A stretch of 64,000 nt of DNA from Apiotrichum sp. Y4204 (lineage: Eukaryota; Basidiomycota; Tremellomycetes; Trichosporonales; Trichosporonaceae): positions 992,001 through 1,056,000 of the forward strand of contig JAMYHL010000001.1 of assembly GCA_025531455.1 (NCBI GenBank), read 5' to 3'. Below, piece by piece: positions 35,801 to 45,447 of this stretch. Made by a program: the position numbers and the translations under genes. Each line of letters starts with the position of its first letter. Position 1 is the stretch's first letter. The notes under the pieces were generated by a model that saw only the letters and a list, made by a program, of their open reading frames with translations, was not told the origin of the DNA and did no database searches.

Positions 35801-38771
35801 GCGACTATCTTTGATGTGCATCTCGTTGGTCACGATCTCCTACAACGCATCCTCTCCAATCTGCAAAACTGCAGAATGGCCATACGCACGAAGATACATC
35901 ATGCAATAATGAATCACAGGATCACAGGAGTGTGGAGTGGAGATGACTCAAGGTTAGCGATGGGACTTTCCTGATCCGTGCCTTTTCCTCTGTTTCCCTC
36001 CGCATCCCTCTCACCCTCTCACCGCCTTTCCCTTGTCTACCATTGCCTGTCTCGTATCTCGTCGCCCTCTTGTTCTTCTCGTTCCGCCTGGTGCCGAGGG
36101 GTGGAGCCAAACTGTAGTTGGGTGCCGTTGTCGAAACCATATCTTGACACTCCAGTAACTGCCAACATGCCAATGCTTGCTTGGCTCGCGGCTTTTTCCC
36201 TTTCCCCACAAGTCTGGGCGAGCCGGCGAGAAAGAAGCACAAGGCCAAACTTAGTGCGGAAACAACACATTCTGGAGCCTTGAGACACGAGTCCCGTGGA
36301 ATTGGGCATACCTCTCTCCGCGATCAATGACACAGCTCTCTGTCGCGCTCCACCCCATTATCCGCAGGACGGCGCCATGTACATAAATACCTTCATCGAG
36401 CCGTTACGAGCCGCTAGACCCTGCTTGGCACGGGCAACGCTCCAGGAATTGAGCACGTGGTTCATGAGACGAGCGGGCGATCGCGATTGCTTGCAAGAAT
36501 ATTCCCGACAACACACCCAGTTGCATTACTGCACTGCTCGCTGCTGATTTGTCCTCGTATTTTCTTTACAGGTACGTGAAGCCCACTCCGGGATCCCACT
36601 TCGGCATCCCTTTGATCAGGCTGTGAGAAGAGTGCAACCTCCCTGAAGCGCACCTGAACCGGGATCGGCGGGTACGGGTTTTCGGTCGGCCAACCTGACG
36701 ATGATGTCCTAGCATCTCTGATCTCTGACGCAGGAGCTGGCTTGGATGCCGATAGTCGTCAAGTTCAAACCTTCAACCTTGGATCGACGGCGCGTGACCT
36801 GCATAGAGGGGCGGCACCGCTTCTGGGTTAAACGTCCGGCCCGCTCCCCGACCTTGGGTGGTGGTCGTGCCGGATGGTTTTGACGATTCTGGTGCTTTGA
36901 GAGACAACAGGTTCTACAGTGGAACCTCGCAGCTCATGTGCAGTCGTACTTTTCGATGTTTCACAGTCTGGCTGGCGTCTTGGGTCTGGTTGACTTTTAC
37001 TTGCAGAACCCCAGTCGTACCACACTTTTGGTCAGGTACCACATTCTCGTATCTCGGTGTAGCCCACGTAGCCTACTGCCGTCAAAGGGCCGATCCAGAG
37101 AGAACAATTCGGAGTATCATGGCGGGATGAGTGCACGTGAGTGCGACTGCACGACTGTACAGCTGGACGCGTGGGAAAGAACATGAATGATATGAGCCGC
37201 TGAAATGGCACTCGACAAAGGCACTCGAGTGTGTCAAACCATGCGCACCCAGCTGACAAGTCGCACGCGGCAGTTGTGTCCAGATCATCCAGAGATCCAG
37301 AACAAAATCACAGTGTAGCTCAACAGTCAACGTAACATGACTCACGCGACGCTTTTGTATGGACCATAAGCTTCACATTAGCTCACGCACTCACGTACTC
37401 GGTTGCTGCGAGCACAACTCGGTGCTGGCGATGATGAATTAGATAGTCTAGCACGAGTCGTGTGCTGAACTTTGTATCCGATTCTCATTGTTATCTTGCG
37501 CGCGTAATCTATAGAGCATCAGGCATGTCGTATGCGAGGTATACGTAGTATACACAGCTACTCGATATAGTAGGAGAGGGGGAAACAAGGTTGTCGTGGA
37601 GGAGGAGAGAAGGGGTTCGGGAAGACCTCGTCGCGTTGCTGAAGCAGGTCAACGCGCTCAAAGCTCAGACACATCCTGGCCGTCCTGGGCATGCGGGCAT
37701 ATGGGCATCCTCACGGCTCTAGATCTCTAGATCTCTGAAGATGCAGAACACATCCACCCTCTCCCCGATCTCTCAGTTGGCGGTGGGCGCCGCGCGATGA
37801 AACGTACTGGGCGGCGAACGCCGATGGGCCAGGTCAACGTATGCCTAGAGTTCCTCTCATTTCCAAATGTTACACAGACGCCTATTCCCCATAGACATTC
37901 GTTATGCCTGGCACGTGGCATTAGGTAATGCTCTGCTGGCGCAGCTTAAACGGTTTCAATTGCGTTTTCCCTGCAGGGAAAATGGGTCGTGATGGGCATG
38001 ACGATGCTGGGTGTGGACCTGATGCACCTGACCGTTGGCGTTAGACTTTTTTTCTGGGTGGCGGGGCGGGGGCTCGCTTGTCCGGCTGGCCGGCTGGCCG
38101 CTGGGTGTCATTGGTCCGTGACGCACGTTCGTAACTCATTTATCTTTTGCACGATCTTGCACACCAGTAGTGGTGGTCGAATTAGGTGGCGTCAAGAGAG
38201 GCATGCATGCATGCAATCCAATAATAAATACATCTCCCCTCCACCCCGGCATGCTCTCGCGGTGCTAACAACAAATGCAATCCGCAGGTGAAGGAGAGGG
38301 GTGGAAAGACGGGGGGAATGGATGCCTGGCCTGCAGGGACAACGGAGAGCTTGGCGCTCGAGATCTGATGATGCAAAAAGGAGAGAGAGAGAGGAACAGC
38401 AGCACCACAGCCAGAAGAAGCAATCAATCAGTTAGCACGGATCAGTAGCTCTGTTCTAGTCTCGGTTGGTGCCATTTTGTTACCTCTTGTATCCTTTGTC
38501 CCATCACCGTCAATCACATCCACTCTTTGCCCAGTAGAGATTTTTCTCCTTCTCCATCTTCACTCTCTCCGTCTCACTCTGCGATTCCTCGAGATCAACC
38601 CAACTCTCTCTTTCTCTCTCTTCCTCTTACTCGCGTGCTCCCTCCCTCTTGACAGTCTCGGAAACAACCGTTCCTCTCCGTCTGCGATCCACTCCACCAC
38701 CCGCGTCTCGACCCAACCACCCGTGTTTGTCCAACCCCCCGGTTTGTCGTGCAGCCTAGAACATCGCAAAC
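32886..38771. other. 5.9-kb interval without a convincing gene
   Basis: By far the longest gene-free stretch here, lying between two divergent genes. The part nearest the minus-strand gene looks like its leader: a strong donor (CTCAAG then GTGAGTAC on the minus strand, near 33711) suggests a spliced 5' UTR, and about 33950-34090 is a CT-rich tract on that strand. Other CT-rich patches occur on the minus strand near 35410-35600 and on the plus strand near 35985-36080. A GCATGC-type repeat is at about 38202-38214. Frames of up to about 166 codons occur but none has recognisable features. Confidence 0.5.
38515..38771 (+). promoter_or_regulatory. CT-rich leader of VTC1
   Basis: About 250 nt dominated by TCTCC, TTCTC and CTCTTT runs immediately before the VTC1 start codon, like the IDH leader. 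Confidence 0.45.
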
Positions 38772-39553
38772 ATGTCGACCCAGCCTCTACTCCAGCGCAC
38801 CGCCAAGAAGGTATGTTGTTGATAGCGACAACCGTGCTGTGGTGGATTGATGCTGACCTTGATTCTCCTTCCTCGCGAATGTCGTACTTGGATGTCTTGA
38901 TGCGATCGCCTGCCCATTCTAACTCTCTCACACAGCGCATCGCCCTGCCCGTCCGCGTTGAGCCCAAGGTCTTCTTCGCCAATGAGTGCGTTTCCCAAAC
39001 ACCACACAACGATCGCTAACGACAGGCGTACCTTCCTTTCTTGGCTCCACTTTGCCGTCGTCCTTGGCGGTCTCGCCGTCGGTCTCCTCAACTTTGGCAA
39101 CAAGGTGTGTATAGCGGATTGCGCCATTGACTTATTTTGGTGGCCCCAGTCCTGCGCCCAGCTTGCTAACTTCCTCAGGTCGCCCAGATCTCTGCCGCCA
39201 TGTACACCGTCATTGGTGAGTATCCCCTCAGCCTCAATGCTATTCTTCTGTCTCGTCCGTTCGTGTGCTAACCTCTCCAGCCGTCTCAGTCATGATCTAC
39301 GCCCTGACGGTGTACCAGCGCCGTGCAAAGGCGATTCGGGAACGTACCGGAGCCCCGTACGACGACCGTCTGGGTCCTGTGAGTCCTAATGTTATCGTGT
39401 GGAGTAGTAGCTGACGCCCACAGACCATCCTCTGCGTCGCCCTCCTTGGTATGTTGGAGTTTGGAACCTAACACAGCGTCGAACTCAAATACTGACACTC
39501 CAGCCGCGATCGCGACCAACTTCATCCTCCGCGCCCTCGACCCCGAGGAGTAA
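38772..39553 (+). CDS. VTC1: Vacuolar transporter chaperone Vtc1 (polyphosphate polymerase complex)
   Basis: Small membrane subunit of the VTC complex, which makes polyphosphate from ATP and moves it into the vacuole with Vtc4 and partners. Seven exons (38772-38810, 38936-38985, 39026-39104, 39179-39215, 39281-39378, 39424-39448, 39504-39553) give 125 aa, the usual Vtc1 length. The family core is clear: [20 protein letters not shown], then three helices ([55 protein letters not shown]) and the cytosolic motif [11 protein letters not shown] with [10 protein letters not shown]. There is no SPX or catalytic domain, as expected. Seven exons for 125 codons is dense even here; exon 6 has only 25 nt. 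Confidence 0.95.
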
Positions 39554-40762
39554 AATGTGCACCACCCAGCATATATTAGCCGCTAGTGGGCGATAGGATG
39601 CCCACGACGGAGAGCGCACGACGAGGTGCGCGCAGCATTGAGCCTTCATCATTGAGGAGTCGGCGTCGGCCCAGGTTCGGCGTCGGCGTCGGCGTCATTG
39701 GATTGCACTTGTTCTTTTCTTTCTTCTGCACATGTTTGATCTTCGGCGGCAAAGCGAGAACCAAAGCGTAGAGGAGGTGGAGGTGCATGTTGACGAGGAC
39801 ACTGGATGCCCGATCGGGTTTGACAATGACGCATGCTGACGTCGCTTCATGAGCTCCGCTCACAAATGACACTGACGCTGGATATCGGCACACTGACATC
39901 CGCAGCGGCGACAGACTCTGGACTGCACGACGCCCCGCCAGCCTCAACCTCTAATCAGACTGCTCGGCAAGTTGCCAGACTTCCGGTGTCTATCCGTGTG
40001 GGCTTCAGCGCTCGATACGAGCACGGAACTCCGCTCCGCAGCTTGCACAATCTCCCGGATAGAACATTCGTTCACCGCGGTCGGAATAAGAAGCCGATGG
40101 GAGTGCTCTGGTCTGCGGCGCCGGGCGTCGTGCGCTGGCCCTTCTGTTCCAAGAGATGTAGAAGGAATACCGCCCACGCCTTAATGTGAGCCATGTTCCA
40201 GACAACGATACATAATCCAGCCACTTGACAGGAGAGGTGTGTCGAGCGAGGAGCGCGGTACGCAACGTTTGGGTGCAGTTCCTCTGGTTCAGTTCCTCTG
40301 GGTCACCCGAGTCTGAGCCTCGTGTTCAGCCGCCCTCACATGAGGTGGAACAGCTACAGCCGATGGCGAGCACATACCTGTTCCAAAACAGTACCCCCAA
40401 ACCCCTTATGTAGAAGCCACGGGGAACATGTGGGTTTCTACGTTTCGTGGTCTGTTGTGTTGCAGTAGGAGAGCAGATGGTGGTATGCATGGGCCATGGA
40501 TACAGGTCATTCAGCTCGGAACTAGAAGGTATCCTCGATCCGTGGTGATTGCGGAGGTGGAGGTCCGCATCATCAGTGGTGCCCAGTGCCACAAACCGCA
40601 AAGGCACATCCATCCGATCCATCCATCCCATCCTATGACGTGTCTGCCATGTGCCACACCCCCTGCCCGCTGCCAACCCACCAGCAGCCAAGCACAGGGA
40701 ACGCAAGGGCCACAACTCCCACAACTCTCACTCTTCCATCTCTCCATCAACATCGTATCAAC
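39554..40762. other. Intergenic region before profilin
   Basis: About 1.2 kb. No gene was supported; it presumably contains the profilin promoter. Confidence 0.4.
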
Positions 40763-41837
40763 ATGTCCTGGCAGGGTGAGTCCGAGTCTCTATCCATGAC
40801 GGGGAGGACAAACGAGCAATAAGGGGAGACGCGCACTGCCCTGCTTCTGCTGCCTCCGTTCATGCTCTGTGTTTGGCACCGGTAGCGTCTGGTATGAAGT
40901 GTTGCTCGGGGGAGCAGAGCTCTCTCCCGTGGCGACAACTTCCCGGCGGACCTGTGAACGCAGTATTCGCGCCTCTATCGCCCGCTCGGCGCTGCTTGAG
41001 CACGTTGGTGCGGCAATCCGCAGCGAGAGGAAGACAGCCCCTTGGCTTTGGAGTAGCATTGTTTGTGCACTCCCCCGTTACGGCGTTACCAACGCCTTCC
41101 TCCCCCTCCTCTCCCCATATCGCAGAATCACTGACCGCAGCGTACGTCGACGACCAGCTCATCTCCACCGGCAAGATCTGCAAGGCCGCCATCATCGGCA
41201 AGCAGGGCGGTATCTGGGCGTCGAGCTCGGGCTACAACGTGAGCAGAAGAGCAGCGAGGAGTTTTACGCTCCTCCCTCGCTTTGAGTGTGTTCATTGCTG
41301 ACGGGCAGCTCTCCCAGGCCGAGCAGGACTTCATTACCAAGACTGCGTTCAGCGACCCCGACGCCGTCCGTGGTGAGTACAATGGCTGGGCAGCGCAGTG
41401 GGTGGCTGCAGACGGCTATCGGCGCCTTGACGGGCAGCCCGCTCGGTCCCTGTGCGCGCGGGTCCCGCGTCGCATCGTCGGTCGCTGCTCCCACTCTCAT
41501 GCGCCCTCGCCCGGTTTTGCGCCCGCAGATGTAGTTTCTGACAGTAGCCAACGGCATCACCCTCGACGGCTTCAAGTTCATGGCCATCCAGGCCAACCCC
41601 GAGGAGGTTATTGGACGGAAGGGCGTACGTGACGCGCGGATGAGTGTACACTGACGGGCAGGAGCGCGGATGCTTCGTCATTCCCACCAAGCAGGCTATC
41701 CTCGTTGGCGAGGTGAGTGAATCACAGACTTCGCCGTTACTTTCTTCGGCTGACAACAGTACGACGGCACTCCCGCCGGCGACGGCAACGTTGTCGTCTC
41801 GCGACTCGCCGACTACCTCAACTCGGTCGGCTACTAG
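40763..41837 (+). CDS. PFY1: Profilin
   Basis: Actin-monomer and poly-proline binding protein that feeds formin-driven actin assembly. Six exons (40763-40775, 41141-41238, 41309-41372, 41545-41624, 41662-41712, 41760-41837) give 127 aa, the normal length. Family marks are the N-terminal MSWQAYVDDQL (Trp and Tyr of the poly-proline site), GGIWASSSGY, LDGFKFMAIQ, and the C-terminal VSRLADYLNSVGY. The first coding exon is only 13 nt and is followed by a 365-nt intron, the longest of this gene; a short first exon plus long first intron is common in highly expressed fungal cytoskeleton genes. Two other introns are above 70 nt. Confidence 0.95.
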
Positions 41838-41959
41838 ATTCAGATTCGTCGATGAATGAACAGTAATGATGAATCAGTGCGGATTCACCGTCCGAAGAGT
41901 CTAGAGGGATGCATAACATGAGCAGCATCGCAGTATGCAGTACAAACGAGTCCTTGACC

Positions 41960-43049
41960 CTACTTGGTCTTCCTCCGCTTCGCCCCATCCTTACCCCCCT
42001 TGTCCTTGCCTTCCTTGCCCTCCTTGGCCGCACTCCGCCGCTCGGCGCGGTTCGGCCCCTCGGCCGCTCCAGCCTCCTCGCCCGCCCGTTTGGCGCTACG
42101 CTGCGCCTCGCGCCGCGCTGCCGCCGCGCTCTTCTTCGGTGCCTTTTCCGGCACCGGCTTGCCCTCCGCCGCACGCGCGGCGGCACGGCGTTCGCGGCGG
42201 TTCATCTTGCGCTCCGGCGCGGCCTTCTCTCCCTCATCCTTGTCCTTCCCGCCCTTGTCCTTCTTCCCACCCTTGTCCTTCTGCTTCTTCTCCTTTTTCG
42301 GCTGCGCGTCAAATTTCAGCCCCCGTCCGGGACTCACCACCTGCTGCAGCGCCTCCATGATCTCGTCGACGACGTCGCGCGGGTCGTCGCTCGGCAGCGG
42401 CGTCGGTTCCGCCAGGCGCCGCTCCCACCGCTTGAGTGCACGTTTGTGGAGCTGTCGTTAGAATTGTGTTACCAGTAAAGTAGGGTGAGATGTAGGTTGG
42501 AAAGTAGATTGTTTCTCTGTATCCCTCCATCCATCTCCTGTCGTCTCGACTCACCGCACTGGCGAGATGGTCCCGCGCGATATGCTCCTTCTTGAACACC
42601 TTGTCGGGGCACAGCACACACGTAGCGGGGAAACTGTCGGCCGGCCAGATCGGGGAGGAAGCGACGTCGGCAATCTCGAGAGTGAACTCCTCGTCGTCAT
42701 CGGAAGGCAGGTCGAGGTCGGAGACTGCGGGCAGAAGAGCGGTCAGGAAAGCAGTGGGGTGTAACTCACGGCCCTCGACGTCGAGATCGAGCTCGTCATT
42801 GCTTCCCTCATCGTCATCACTATCCTCTCCGTCATCATCCTCGTCTCCACTCTCCTCCTCTACCTCTTCCTCCTCCTCGTCCTCATCATCCGAGTCCTCA
42901 TCCGAGTCCTCATCCGAATCACTATCGCTCAAATCACTGTACACCTCTTCGCCCATCGCGCGCATCTTGTCCTTGAGCGCAGTCACCCCGCTGGCGTCCT
43001 CTTCCGCCTTGCGCGCCGCGCGCTTCGCCGCGATCTTGTATACCGGCAT
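41960..43049 (-). CDS. Acidic protein with one C2H2-like zinc finger and a basic tail (likely nucleolar)
   Basis: Three exons (42770-43049, 42555-42724, 41960-42451) give 313 aa. The N-terminus is basic (VYKIAAKRAARKAEED). A long Asp/Glu/Ser tract follows, then a zinc finger with CVLCPDKVFKKEHIARDHL and a final His in SALHKRALKRW, of the Cys2-His2 type that often binds double-stranded RNA or ribosomal precursors. The last 130 residues are Lys/Arg/Glu-rich with KKEKKQKDKGGKK and repeated RRERRAAARAA. This layout (acidic tract, single finger, basic tail) is typical of nucleolar ribosome-biogenesis factors. That role is an inference, and I cannot name the orthologue. Confidence 0.82.
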
Positions 43050-44056
43050 CGTGGTGTGAGTGTGAGTGTGAGTGTGTGGGTGGGTGGGAGATGGAGATTA
43101 TTTGCGTTTGTTCGTTCTTCAGCAAGTGGAGGTGGTATGGTGCTGTGGTGCAGAAATTTTCCACGTGAGTGGTCTAACACCCCCAAGTCCCTGTGAGACC
43201 CTCTTGTTCACTTGTGTGTGTCAAAGAACCCGAGCTGACAAGGAGCAGGGGCATCGTATGCATCGTATGAGCAGTACCGGTTACTGTACTGTATATGCAT
43301 ATATGCACGAGAAGCGCAAGGCGTGATCAAGCTTCCAAGGCGAGAGTATGACTTTCAAGGTTGGCAGGTAATCAAGCCGGCAGGTAATCACGCCACTTAC
43401 ACCGCCGAGATTACGAGGACACAATCCTGGCCCGTATCCGACGTTCACACCTCCTCTGCTCCCATTTCCGCCCTCAACCCTCCGACGGCTCCGCTGCCGC
43501 GGAACGCACTAAAATGGTCCGGTATCTTGTCTGAAAGTGCAGAAGAGTTGGAAGGGCCGGATAGATGGCTTCGATCGCCCTGCTGGTCGGAGCGATGGCG
43601 GACAGGTTTCGGAGGATGATATTCCATTGGTGTTGTATCGCCGACTTACACTTGCATATGCACTTCCACCCACCCTTACACAGCACCCTTCTCCGCCGGC
43701 TGATATCAGTTCATACCTGCACAGGTCTCAGCTCTCGTGGCTATAAACGACGCCCCCGCGCAGGAAGAATAGCAAGTCCGCCGTTCCCTTCGCGTTGGGT
43801 CACGACATGGCAAGAGGCGGAACTCCATAGGGACCGGCATTACTTTTGTGCGGAGAGTAATCATTTCCTTTTTCGGCCTCGTCGCTCATCTTGCAATCAA
43901 GGTTCTGAGTCTGGAGGTGTTGCATTGTGTTGACTTTCCGACATGAAGCTGTTTAAGAAGGCACTGAGAGGCACTCATGCCCCGTCTTGTCAGGCGAGAC
44001 GCTAATCGCCACACCACGCACACACTCACAACCACTCACGTCCACTCCCTCGCGCA
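43050..44056. other. Divergent intergenic region
   Basis: About 1.0 kb between a minus-strand and a plus-strand gene. A GTGTGA-type repeat (about 43050-43080) lies at the start of the zinc-finger gene. A TATAAA at about 43742 is some 310 nt before the next start codon. No other feature was seen. Confidence 0.4.
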
Positions 44057-44774
44057 ATGCCGACGACGCTCGCACACCGCGCAACCCCACGGCTACACAT
44101 CGCGACAACCGCGCTCGCGTCCACCTTCGTCCTGGCCCTCATCGCTCTCGGTTCGTAGCCCCCTCCCCAACCCCAACCACTAACCCCAGTCTCGGCCCCG
44201 CTCGGAGCACACACCCTCCTCACGGTCCACACAAACGCGGGCGACCTCCGCCTCGGCGTGATGGGGTACTGTCTCGAGAAATGCACAATATCCCTCCCGT
44301 ACGACCTCGCCGCAGTGCAGACCACGACGGGATATCCTCTCGACGCGGCGTACTCGCGCGCCACGGCCGGATTGGGGACGATCCCCGCCGCTGTCGGTGA
44401 GTAGCGACAAATTCGGTGGTCGTACTCTCCTAACGCCAGCCATGACCGGGCTCGCGGCGCTCCTATGCGCCCTCTCCACGATCCTCCCAGTCCTCCTCCC
44501 GGCGTTGGTGGCGTGTATCCTCGCCCTGCTCCTCATCCTGTCAGGGAGTGTGTCCGCGTGGGCGCTGTTCGGCTCCCTCGCCACAAACCTCGCCGACGCC
44601 GCGGTCAGCACGCACTGGGGCGCAGGGACGTGGTGTCTCGTCGCTGCGTGTCCTCTCGTGTTTGTCGCTTGTGGCACCGCCAGCGCGGAATGGGTCACCG
44701 CGAGGCGGCGGTCGCGCGACGAAGGGGTGTATTGCCCGCTGAAGGGGGCGAAGCATCGGCCATATCAGTTCTGA
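44057..44774 (+). CDS. SUR7/PalI-family tetraspan membrane protein
   Basis: Three exons (44057-44150, 44190-44396, 44440-44774) give 211 aa with four hydrophobic segments: a first helix (ALASTFVLALIAL), an outer loop, then three helices of which the last two are LVACILALLLILSGSVSAWAL and TWCLVAACPLVFVACG. The outer loop carries GVMGYCLEKCTISLPYDL, close to the Gly-Tyr-Cys...Cys pattern of the family. SUR7-type proteins mark eisosome membrane domains and PalI/Rim9 helps sense ambient pH; the sequence does not separate the two. The C-terminal tail is short and basic, unlike full-length PalI, which has a long cytoplasmic tail. Confidence 0.82.
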
Positions 44775-44955
44775 CGGGGTTTCAGTACACTTGACATTCT
44801 TACTTGTATGAGCTGCATGTAATTGCATGGTTAATGTCCCGGTTCCACCACCTCGAGACCACGACAGCACGTAGTAATAGAATGCAAAAAGCAGTTACAA
44901 AAAGGGAACGTGCCAATAATCCCCTCCCACCGCCGGGGAGACAGGTGTGATGCTA

Positions 44956-44994
44956 CCGTAGCTCCGCCTCCCACGGGCAGAGGAGCAACTACGG
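44956..44994. other. Stable inverted repeat (hairpin)
   Basis: CCGTAG pairs with CTACGG (6 bp) and, inside it, CTCC pairs with GGAG, with a small CAA bulge on one side and a GC-rich loop. As RNA on either strand it would fold stably. It could be part of a structured RNA or a 3'-end element of one of the flanking convergent genes. Confidence 0.4.
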
Positions 44995-45061
44995 ATACAG
45001 CCGTGCCCAAGCCGCGTTTACCTGGGTGGCCCCCTTAGGTGCAGTGTAAGCAGTATAACAT

Positions 45062-45180
45062 TAATACTCCATCACCGCCAGGGATTCGAACTTCCGTCGC
45101 CATCGACACAAAGGCCGAAGATAACCGCTAAGCATAAGTTGGGTCTATGAGCTAAACCACTGGGCTATGCCGCTTGCAAT
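45062..45180 (-). ncRNA. tRNA-like (probably degenerate) Pol III element
   Basis: On the minus strand there is an A-box-like TAGCCCAGTGGTTTAGC and, about 70 nt later, a B-box-like AGTTCGAATCCC. The spacing would fit a tRNA with an intron or long variable arm. However, I could not pair the acceptor ends, the T-stem flanking the B-box has mismatches, and no clear T-run terminator follows. It is best called a tRNA pseudogene or tRNA-derived element. A functional tRNA with an unusual intron is not excluded. Confidence 0.35.
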
Positions 45181-45447
45181 AATTACAAAGCAACGGGAGC
45201 CAGAAGAGATGCGTGGGCAAGATATGCGCCCCCCACGTCCAAGACCACCATCCAACGACGACCCTCCCCATCATCGAAACCATCGTCTGGGCTGCATACC
45301 TGCACCTGGTGAAAGTTACGCCCCTACTGGTACAATGATAACAATCCATGCCCAACTGGATTCACTCCTATGTGCTACATGGCCCAGCCCATACTGCCGT
45401 CCTCTTTCATCAACTGCAGGAACTGTGGGCGTCAGCGACAGTTTCCG

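Larger units (their letters stand above)
44775..45447. other. Convergent intergenic region with hairpin and tRNA-like element
   Basis: About 670 bp between two convergent genes. It contains the hairpin at 44956-44994 and the tRNA-like element at 45062-45180, described separately. No coding region was seen. Confidence 0.45.

Noticed and set aside
36168..36284. Short frame starting MPMLAWLAAFSLS, like a signal peptide
   Set aside because: It is only 38 codons, with no continuation through a plausible splice and no supporting context beyond a CT-rich patch upstream.
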